From an uncultured Lachnospiraceae bacterium (GTDB lineage: Bacteria; Bacillota_A; Clostridia; Lachnospirales; Lachnospiraceae): a stretch of DNA of 5,118 bases. The stretch is taken from the NCBI GenBank assembly GCA_902787595.1, contig CADAHD010000178.1, forward strand, positions 1 through 5,118, read 5' to 3'. The position numbers and the translations under genes are program-made. Position 1 is the stretch's first letter, and each line of letters begins with the position of its first letter. Below, piece after piece: positions 1-5,118 of this stretch. Below the pieces are notes generated by a model, which saw only the letters and a list, made by a program, of their open reading frames with translations, did no database searches and was not told the DNA's origin.

Positions 1-47
1 GCTTTGTAAGCGTCGGCGCTGCGGGCAGAGTATTCGGCTTCGTCTAT

Positions 48-329
48 CTACGTTTCCCAGCTGTCGTCTTTATTCAGCTCGAGCGTCAGGGACACGGAGA
101 TATCGTCGATCCCTTCAAGATTTACTTTATTTCCCAGTCTGGCCGAATCCAGCCATTCCTTTGCTGCGGAGAGCGCGTCGTTTTCTATGCTCTGTTTGGT
201 GAGCCATTTGCCGGCCAGTTTGCGCTCCGGCCGCATAAGCAGCATAACCAAAAAAACACCTCCTGCTATAAAAACAAGCAGGAAGGTGATGATGAATACG
301 GGTAATTTCTTCTTATAATTTTTTGCCAT
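48..329 (-). CDS. Small membrane-anchored hypothetical protein, possibly cut short by an in-frame TAG
   Basis: I do not recognise this gene. The 93-residue product begins with a basic stretch (KNYKKK, residues 3-8), then one hydrophobic segment (about 10-32), then a hydrophilic region (33-93). Basic residues before the helix predict the N-terminus inside and the rest outside the cell. There is no lipobox cysteine and no clear signal peptidase site, so it is probably an uncleaved anchor. After the helix comes RPERKLAGKW (33-42), which recalls the 'kLxGxW' opening of small lipocalin-like extracellular domains; a strand-like stretch around 78-87 fits, but this is a weak resemblance. The start is well supported: the ATG directly follows the soj stop (TAAATG) and has an AAAAGGA site 5 bases upstream, so translation is probably coupled to soj. 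The frame ends in TAG (48-50) but stays open for 15 more codons to the window edge, so the gene may be a pseudogene, carry a sequencing error, or simply end here. Confidence 0.6.
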   Translation of the reverse strand: MAKNYKKKLPVFIITFLLVFIAGGVFLVMLLMRPERKLAGKWLTKQSIENDALSAAKEWLDSARLGNKVNLEGIDDISVSLTLELNKDDSWET

Positions 330-1091
330 TTATTTCCTTTTAATGATCTCTGCGGCCAGTTTGCGGTACGCCTCCGCGCCGGTGGATCTGGTGTCGTAGA
401 CGGTGATGGGCTGGCCGAAGCTGGGCGCCTCCGAAAGACGCACGTTACGGGGTATCTTTGTTTCGTAGACTTTGTCGGGGAAGTGAGAAGTGACATTGTT
501 CACCACTTCCTGTGACAGCAGGGTGCGGGAGTCATACATGGTAAAGACAATGCCTTCCAGATCCAGGGAAGGATTCAGGCGTTCTTTTACCAGGTTGACG
601 GTCTGGATCAGATCGGAAAGTCCTTCCAGAGCCAGATATTCGCACTGTATGGGCACGATCACGGAATTGGCCGTGGTAAGAGCATTGAGCGTAAGGGTGG
701 TGAGAGCGGGAGGACAGTCGATTATCACATAATCGAAATCATCTTTGATGTACTCCATCTCTTTGCTCAGTATGAATTCCTTATCTTCAATGCCTATCAG
801 TTCGATCTCCGCTGCAGCCAGGTTGACATTGGCGGGGATGACGGACACGCCGGGCATGACATCGGGGATGATGCACTCGCGTATCGATGACTCCTGCAGC
901 AGCAGCTCGTAGATGGTGTTTTCCTGTTCTACTTTATTAACGGAAAAACCGCTGGTGGCGTTGCCCTGGGGATCTGTATCGATCAGCAGGACTTTCTTTC
1001 CCAGCTCTGCCAGGCAGGCTGCCAGATTGACTGCTGTCGTGGTCTTGCCGACCCCGCCTTTTTGATTGGTTATCGCAATGATCTTATCCAT
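330..1091 (-). CDS. soj: Soj/ParA-family chromosome-partitioning ATPase
   Basis: This is a ParA/MinD-superfamily ATPase of 253 residues, the length of B. subtilis Soj. In the family, ATP-bound dimers coat the nucleoid, ParB (Spo0J) stimulates hydrolysis, and the cycle drives origin segregation; Soj also affects DnaA-dependent initiation. The deviant Walker A is KGGVGKTT (11-18), with signature lysine K11 and K16. Next come DTDPQGN (38-44, with D40) and the Walker B-like IIDCPP (123-128, with D125). R189 and R218 match the arginines linked to DNA binding in B. subtilis Soj, and the C-terminal IPRNVRLSEAPSFG (213-226) is typical of chromosomal Soj. There is no N-terminal helix-turn-helix, so this is not a plasmid P1-type ParA. 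The start has AGAAGG 7 bases upstream. The next gene downstream, which touches the stop codon, is a small membrane protein and not parB, which is unusual for soj. ATPase identity is very secure; a role in chromosome segregation is likely but less certain without ParB. Confidence 0.95.
   Translation of the reverse strand: MDKIIAITNQKGGVGKTTTAVNLAACLAELGKKVLLIDTDPQGNATSGFSVNKVEQENTIYELLLQESSIRECIIPDVMPGVSVIPANVNLAAAEIELIGIEDKEFILSKEMEYIKDDFDYVIIDCPPALTTLTLNALTTANSVIVPIQCEYLALEGLSDLIQTVNLVKERLNPSLDLEGIVFTMYDSRTLLSQEVVNNVTSHFPDKVYETKIPRNVRLSEAPSFGQPITVYDTRSTGAEAYRKLAAEIIKRK
335..341 (-). promoter_or_regulatory. Ribosome binding site for the small membrane protein, inside the 3' end of soj
   Basis: On the minus strand AAAAGGA lies 5 bases before the ATG at 329-327. 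It sits within the last codons of soj, whose TAA stop (332-330) touches the ATG. This arrangement fixes the start and implies translational coupling within one mRNA. Confidence 0.65.
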
Positions 1092-1098
1092 TATTAAA

Positions 1099-1104
1099 CC
1101 TTCT
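1099..1104 (-). promoter_or_regulatory. Ribosome binding site of soj
   Basis: AGAAGG on the minus strand lies 7 bases before the soj ATG (1091-1089). This near-consensus Shine-Dalgarno sequence confirms the start. Confidence 0.75.
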
Positions 1105-1113
1105 TATAATTGA

Positions 1114-1149
1114 TTTATACCTAGTCTATTGTCTGATTTTACAGGTCAA
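1114..1149 (-). promoter_or_regulatory. Tentative soj promoter
   Basis: On the minus strand a TTGACC box (1149-1144) matches five of six bases of the sigma-A -35 consensus. The -10 is unclear: TAGACT (1128-1123) has a short 15-base spacer, while the better hexamer TATAAA (1119-1114) is 24 bases away and would need to work without this -35. Either choice starts the transcript ahead of the soj ribosome binding site. The location is reasonable but the exact elements are not settled. Confidence 0.35.
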
Positions 1150-1155
1150 AAATCA
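1134..1155. repeat. Inverted repeat over the soj -35 box, candidate operator
   Basis: TGATTTT (1134-1140) and AAAATCA (1149-1155) form perfect 7-base inverted arms around an 8-base centre. The element covers the TTGACC box of soj, so a protein bound here would be expected to block soj transcription. The arms are AT-rich and could arise by chance in an intergenic region. No known operator consensus was recognised. Confidence 0.35.
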
Positions 1156-1157
1156 AG

Positions 1158-1192
1158 CACCAGATATAGAGTCCAAAGCCCTATATCTTGTG
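1158..1192. repeat. Inverted repeat midway between the divergent promoters
   Basis: AGATATAG (1162-1169) and CTATATCT (1181-1188) are perfect 8-base inverted arms with an 11-base centre. Beyond one mismatch on each side the pairing resumes for three bases (CAC 1158-1160 with GTG 1190-1192), giving 11 of 12 paired positions. It lies between the outward-facing -35 boxes at 1144-1149 and 1196-1201. It is upstream of the predicted transcript starts in both directions, so it is more likely a DNA site for a dimeric regulator than an RNA hairpin. There is no T-tract adjacent in the form of a terminator. Confidence 0.45.
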
Positions 1193-1195
1193 TGA

Positions 1196-1224
1196 TTGAC
1201 AGTGTTTTTTTGATGTGTTACGAT
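1196..1224 (+). promoter_or_regulatory. Predicted sigma-A promoter of the c-di-GMP gene pair
   Basis: A perfect -35 box TTGACA (1196-1201) is followed by a 17-base spacer and the -10 hexamer TACGAT (1219-1224, four of six). The bases TGT (1216-1218) just before it form an extended -10. Spacing and boxes together make this the best promoter in the window. The usual start point would fall near 1231, only about three bases before the ATG at 1234, implying a leaderless or nearly leaderless transcript. The spacer contains a run of seven T (1205-1211). Confidence 0.65.
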
Positions 1225-1233
1225 TAACTAAAT

Positions 1234-3180
1234 ATGTTAGAAGGATTACTTTACAACCCGCATTATTGTGTAGCTTCTATAGGTGCTACTTGTATCCTTT
1301 TGGTCGTGTTCTTTATGAAGCGAAACTATTCTCTTCGATCGAACAGGATCTTTTTTGTAATGTTGATCGACAACCTTCTGGCTTCCATGGTCAACATTGC
1401 GACATTTTTCAGCATTTCTTTTCCCGAGCGTTATCCCATGTGGTTTAATTATGGCGTCAATATGGCTTACCTTATATTGTATAATTTCATGGGCGTGCTC
1501 TTCCTGTTATATGTAGACAGTAAAACGAAGATCGGATCCATTAAAAAGACCATGTTTTTGATAGGTTCGGCAATACTGATCTATGATACTGTTATGATAC
1601 TCTTAACGCCCATAACAAAGCTGATAATATTCTTCGATGAAGACGGTTATCATCACGGGCCCATGATGCTTTCGCTGTATGTTACCGCGTTTATATGTGT
1701 GGCCATAGCGATCACCATCTTTTTTGCAAAGCGCAAGATGTTTAACCATTATCAGGTGCTGTCCATCTTCTTCTTTGTGGGCGGCGTGTGCATGGCTGTT
1801 ATATTCCAGATAGGACACAAGCAGCATGTGATCTCCAACTTCGTTATCGCGATGATACTCTTCTTCATACATACCGCATTTGAAAATCAGGCGTATTATC
1901 TGTATGCCGATACCCTGTGCTATAACCGCAGGGCGTTCATCAAGACCGTAGACCAGTACCGTTACCGCAAAGAAAATTATCTTATGGCCATCATCAAGAT
2001 AGATGACTTTGAGAATATCAAGCATTCCCTGGGACGCATGGGAGTGGATGATCTGTCCGAACGAATAGCGGAGCGCATCTGCCGTGAATTCGGAAAAAGC
2101 GCATACTATGTGGATCTTAACTGCTTTGCGGTCATCAAGCTGGTAGCCAATACCCATCAGCTCCGCAAGCAGATAATGGAATGCTTTGAAGGCAGCTTTG
2201 TTCTGGAGATAGGCGATGACGAAGTGATGCTGGATCTGGAGCCGGTCATCAGCTTTATAAATGTCCACGGCGAGAATGTGGACGGTTACGAGATGACCAC
2301 CATCATGCAGAACTCCGCAGACCGCTTCTGCGATAGCGACATATCCATACAGGAGAGCGATGAGCTGATCAAGCCCATCAGGCGCGAAAAAGAAGTGCTG
2401 CGTCTGATCGATAACGCCATCAAGAACGACGGATTCATGGTATTCTATCAGCCCATACTTGATATCCATTCAAGAACCTTTACCTGTTCCGAAGCGCTGA
2501 TACGTCTTAAAGATGACAGGCTGGGCTTTGTGGGTCCCGAAGAGTTCATACCCATAGCCGAGAGAAACGGCCGCATACATGATATAGGAGATTATGTCTT
2601 CCGGACCGTATGCAAGTTTATCAAGGAACAGGACGTGCTTTCGAAGGGCGTTAAGTACATCGAGATAAATCTGTCTCCCGAGCAGTGCAACCGCATGGAG
2701 CTGGCGAGCCAGCTTATCGGCGTGGCTACGGAATTCGGCGTGGACTTCCGTCAGATAAATCTGGAGATCACAGAGACGGCCGAAATGAAGGGATACGGGA
2801 TGGAGAGCGTAAACGAGCTGATCACCCATCTCCACAGCAAAGGCGTGACTTTCTCACTGGACGACTTTGGTTCGGGCTTTGCGGCTATAGACTATCTGAT
2901 AAAGCTTCCCGTTGATATAGTAAAGATCGATAAGGGCATACTGTGGCAGGCCATGAATGATGAAGCCTCCATGAAGATATTAAAGAATACCATACGCATG
3001 ATCAAGGAAGTAGGCAAAAAGATAGTGGTAGAAGGCATCGAAACTAAAGAGATGGCCGAAATACTTATTGCCAACGGCTGTGATTACCTACAGGGTTACC
3101 TCTTCTCAAAGCCCCTGCCGCCTGAAGAATACATAGAATTCATTTCGGGTAAATGGGAAGATGTTATGATAAGTTATTAA
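1234..3180 (+). CDS. Seven-helix membrane c-di-GMP phosphodiesterase with degenerate GGDEF and intact EAL domain
   Basis: The 648-residue product should hydrolyse c-di-GMP to pGpG at the membrane. Seven hydrophobic segments are visible at about 13-28, 39-59, 71-94, 106-124, 144-164, 175-193 and 198-216. Basic loops (for example 29-38, 97-105, 165-170) place the N-terminus outside and the enzyme domains inside, so the helices probably sense a membrane or external signal. A GGDEF-like domain follows (about 224-375): DTLCYNRRAF (226-235) is its degenerate opening, and the active-site loop reads VDLNCF (293-298), so it should not make c-di-GMP. The EAL domain (about 390-638) keeps every expected catalytic residue: E420 of EAL, N479 (EINLS), E511 (LEITET), D543/D544 (DDFGSG), K564 (VKID), E600 (VVEGIE) and Q620 (LQGY). 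The ATG at 1234 is the furthest upstream start possible (TAA at 1225-1227) and keeps the first helix, but no ribosome binding site precedes it; an AGAAGGA lies just inside the gene (1239-1245) without a suitable start after it. The diguanylate cyclase gene follows after 15 bases. The signal sensed is unknown. Confidence 0.93.
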   Translation: MLEGLLYNPHYCVASIGATCILLVVFFMKRNYSLRSNRIFFVMLIDNLLASMVNIATFFSISFPERYPMWFNYGVNMAYLILYNFMGVLFLLYVDSKTKIGSIKKTMFLIGSAILIYDTVMILLTPITKLIIFFDEDGYHHGPMMLSLYVTAFICVAIAITIFFAKRKMFNHYQVLSIFFFVGGVCMAVIFQIGHKQHVISNFVIAMILFFIHTAFENQAYYLYADTLCYNRRAFIKTVDQYRYRKENYLMAIIKIDDFENIKHSLGRMGVDDLSERIAERICREFGKSAYYVDLNCFAVIKLVANTHQLRKQIMECFEGSFVLEIGDDEVMLDLEPVISFINVHGENVDGYEMTTIMQNSADRFCDSDISIQESDELIKPIRREKEVLRLIDNAIKNDGFMVFYQPILDIHSRTFTCSEALIRLKDDRLGFVGPEEFIPIAERNGRIHDIGDYVFRTVCKFIKEQDVLSKGVKYIEINLSPEQCNRMELASQLIGVATEFGVDFRQINLEITETAEMKGYGMESVNELITHLHSKGVTFSLDDFGSGFAAIDYLIKLPVDIVKIDKGILWQAMNDEASMKILKNTIRMIKEVGKKIVVEGIETKEMAEILIANGCDYLQGYLFSKPLPPEEYIEFISGKWEDVMISY

Positions 3181-3186
3181 GAGAGG
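3181..3186 (+). promoter_or_regulatory. Ribosome binding site of the diguanylate cyclase gene
   Basis: GAGAGG begins directly after the TAA of the upstream phosphodiesterase gene and lies 9 bases before the ATG at 3196. It supports that start and tight linkage of the two genes in one transcript. Confidence 0.6.
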
Positions 3187-3195
3187 TCTGTTGTT

Positions 3196-5112
3196 ATGAA
3201 GAAAAAGATCGCGGTTTATGCAAATGGTTTCAGCATGGATTCCTTAAGAGAGGCACTCGAAGGGATAAAGGTGTATGCTGAAAAAAAGGACTTTGACGTA
3301 TTTGTGTTCCTCAGTTTTGCATCTTACAGTGATGAGCACGGCATTAATCAGGGCGAGCTGAACATCTATAAGCTGGGGCTTATGGACGGGTTTGACGGAG
3401 CAATTGTTTTTTCCACCCATCTTAACTCCCCTGCAGCGGCAGTGGAAATATGCAACAGAGCAAAGGAAAACGGCGTGCCTGTGGTTAGCGTGGGCATGCA
3501 GATAGAAGGCGTTCCCTGCGTGAGCGTTACCAACGAAGAAGGTATGAGGGATCTGGTAACGCACCTTGTGGAGGAACACGGGGTAAAGCGCATAGTTTAT
3601 CTTGGCGGAACCGCAGATCATGTGGATAATCTGGCCCGGCTTGAAACAACTAAGCAGGTGCTTAAGGAGCATGGTCTGGAGCTGGCAGAGAAAGATATCG
3701 TATACGGTGACTGGGGCAACAATAAAGCCAGAGAACTGGTGCATAAACTGGATGAATCCGAAGAAGGCCTGCCCGACGCCATAGTTGCGGCAAATGATAT
3801 AATGGCGCTGGCAGCGGCGACTGAGCTGATAGAGATGGGAAAGAGCCTGCCTGATGATGTGATCGTAACAGGCTTTGATAATATACCTTACGGAAAGGTT
3901 TTCTTCCCGGCGCTCACCACGGTCGATCAGAATTATACCATGATCGGATCTACCTGCTGCGAGGTTTTGTTTGACTTGATCGAAGGCAGGGAATGCCCCG
4001 CGAATACCAGGATCCCGTCACGATTTATCAGGGCAGAGAGCTGCGGCTGTACCGATATGGAGCAGTATGTAAATCTGCGCAAGGATTATTGCCAGAAATC
4101 GTATCGCAGACATGTGGATTCCAGCGCGCTGGAGATGTATGAGCGCATACTTCGCTCGCGCATAGCGGATATGACGGATTATGTAGCGCTTAAGGGTTCC
4201 ATGCAGGAGCATTACGCGCGTAATAACAAATTTGAAGGAAAAGAGTTTTATATAGTAATAAATTCGGAATACTTTGAAGATGCCGTCGCCAAAGAAGAGG
4301 AGCTTTTTGTTAACGGCTACAAGGAAAAGATGGAAGTCGTGGTAGCGATGAAGGACAGTAAGATAGTTGAAATGGGAAAGACCACGCGCCGCGAACTGGT
4401 TCCCCAATATAGTAAGCAAGATGGAGAGCAGAAGGTTTATTTCTTTGTTCCGCTGCATCATTTCCAGTACAATTACGGCTATATGCTGCTTGTTGATGAT
4501 CCCCCGATCATGAAGCTGGACATGCTTTCTCCTTATATCGAGAAGCTTCAGCAGTCGCTTAAGCTGCTGCGTATAAATCTGAGGCTTGATAATCTGAATA
4601 AGGATCTGACCAAGATCTATAACCGTGATCCCATGACGGGGCTTTATAACCGCCTGGCTTATGAAGAGAAGGCCATGGCTCTCTTTGAGCAGTGCAAACG
4701 TGAGAAAAAGCCCATGCTGGTCATGTTTGTGGATATCAATTATATGAAGCGCATCAACGACCAGTACGGACATCTTCATGGCGATAATGCCATAAAGACT
4801 GTAGCCGGATCCATAAAATATGTGCTGAAGGAAAACTGGATAGGCGTGCGTTTTGGTGGTGACGAATTCCTGATCGTGGGCGATGACTGCGATGAAGAAG
4901 GTGCTGTGGCAGTAAGGCATTCCATCCTGGCGTTCCTGGAATTAAAGAATCATGACGGCTCCCAGCCTTATGAGATATCTGCAAGCTGCGGATATGTGAT
5001 AACCGATCCGGAGGGTAAGGCAAACCTTCAGGACTATGTAAAGGAAGCCGATAATATAATGTACAAGATCAAACAGGAAGTGCATGCCAGGGACGGTCAG
5101 CCCAGAGGATAA
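3196..5112 (+). CDS. Soluble LacI-type sensor / GGDEF diguanylate cyclase
   Basis: This 638-residue protein should make c-di-GMP from two GTP under control of a bound small ligand. Residues 3-280 form a type I periplasmic-binding/LacI-like domain: it opens with the first strand (KIAVYANGF, 4-12), later shows VKRIVYLGG (130-138), DAIVAANDIMA (194-204), VIVTGFDN (222-229) and ALTTVDQNY (239-247), all typical of LacI-family effector domains. There is no helix-turn-helix before it, no signal peptide and no membrane helix, so sensing should be cytoplasmic. A cysteine motif ESCGC (281-285) closes the sensor. A middle region (about 305-450) has a GAF-like pattern ending VPLHHFQYNYGYMLLVD (418-434), and a helix (about 441-475) links it to the GGDEF domain (about 470-630). 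That domain is intact: DPMTGLYNR (478-486), metal-binding D513 (VDIN), NDQYGH (521-526), RFGGDEF (552-558). The product-inhibition RxxD site is absent: the expected position reads KENW (545-548). The start is set by GAGAGG upstream; an in-frame TAA five codons earlier excludes a longer N-terminus. The ligand is unknown; a sugar is the likeliest guess from family. Confidence 0.92.
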   Translation: MKKKIAVYANGFSMDSLREALEGIKVYAEKKDFDVFVFLSFASYSDEHGINQGELNIYKLGLMDGFDGAIVFSTHLNSPAAAVEICNRAKENGVPVVSVGMQIEGVPCVSVTNEEGMRDLVTHLVEEHGVKRIVYLGGTADHVDNLARLETTKQVLKEHGLELAEKDIVYGDWGNNKARELVHKLDESEEGLPDAIVAANDIMALAAATELIEMGKSLPDDVIVTGFDNIPYGKVFFPALTTVDQNYTMIGSTCCEVLFDLIEGRECPANTRIPSRFIRAESCGCTDMEQYVNLRKDYCQKSYRRHVDSSALEMYERILRSRIADMTDYVALKGSMQEHYARNNKFEGKEFYIVINSEYFEDAVAKEEELFVNGYKEKMEVVVAMKDSKIVEMGKTTRRELVPQYSKQDGEQKVYFFVPLHHFQYNYGYMLLVDDPPIMKLDMLSPYIEKLQQSLKLLRINLRLDNLNKDLTKIYNRDPMTGLYNRLAYEEKAMALFEQCKREKKPMLVMFVDINYMKRINDQYGHLHGDNAIKTVAGSIKYVLKENWIGVRFGGDEFLIVGDDCDEEGAVAVRHSILAFLELKNHDGSQPYEISASCGYVITDPEGKANLQDYVKEADNIMYKIKQEVHARDGQPRG

Positions 5113-5118
5113 AAATCT

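Noticed and set aside
1158..1211. Inverted repeat followed by a T-run as an intrinsic terminator
   Set aside because: The stem is AT-rich and weak, the T-run starts 13 bases past the outermost arm, and the T-run lies inside a strong promoter spacer; no gene reads into it from the left.
1092..1233. A c-di-GMP riboswitch upstream of the c-di-GMP genes
   Set aside because: No GEMM-like conserved core was seen, and the predicted transcript start leaves almost no leader on the plus-strand side and only a short one on the soj side.
1360..1362. Alternative downstream ATG (codon 43) for the phosphodiesterase, preceded at 11 bases by AGGA
   Set aside because: It would remove the first membrane helix and cut into the second, and the spacing is poor.
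1215..1448. Plus-strand frame starting with GTG just before the phosphodiesterase start
   Set aside because: It overlaps the phosphodiesterase gene in another frame; the 1234 frame gives convincing membrane helices, whereas this one gives no recognisable protein.
1603..2469. Long minus-strand open frame (288 codons) opposite the phosphodiesterase gene
   Set aside because: It lies wholly antisense to a gene with intact motifs, its translation is rich in His, Tyr and Ile with no domain pattern, and it has no supporting start signal.
4018..4920. Long minus-strand open frame (300 codons) opposite the cyclase gene
   Set aside because: It is antisense to the middle and GGDEF regions, which carry clear conserved motifs; the composition is that of a codon-bias shadow.

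Overview
The window looks like chromosomal DNA from an anaerobic Firmicute, most likely a Lachnospiraceae-type Clostridium relative. This rests on a Soj-type ParA that follows Bacillus subtilis Soj residue for residue at key positions, on AGAAGG/AAAGGA-like ribosome binding sites, on a TTGACA plus extended -10 promoter, and on a LacI-sensor/GGDEF hybrid of a kind common in that family. The assignment is inference from protein style; no 16S or other marker is present.

Layout: two transcription units diverge from a 142-base intergenic region (1092-1233). Leftward runs soj (330-1091), whose stop codon directly abuts the start of a small membrane-anchored protein gene (329 down to 48). That small gene meets an in-frame TAG near the window edge, and the frame stays open beyond it, so it may be broken. 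No parB follows soj and no parS site was seen. Rightward run two cyclic-di-GMP genes: a seven-helix membrane protein with a degenerate GGDEF domain and an intact EAL phosphodiesterase domain (1234-3180), and, 15 bases later in the same reading frame, a soluble protein with a LacI/periplasmic-binding-type sensor, a middle domain and an intact GGDEF diguanylate cyclase domain (3196-5112).

How the genes may work together: the rightward pair encodes enzymes of opposite direction. One should break down c-di-GMP at the membrane; the other should make it in the cytoplasm in response to a small ligand, plausibly a sugar. Co-transcription would set both arms of one signalling circuit. The intergenic region holds a strong predicted promoter for this pair that places the transcript start almost on the first ATG (a leaderless mRNA), and two inverted repeats lying between or on the outward-facing -35 boxes, which are candidates for operators controlling one or both directions.

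No RNA genes, CRISPR arrays, insertion sequences or obvious terminators were seen. The last six bases after 5112 are uninformative.
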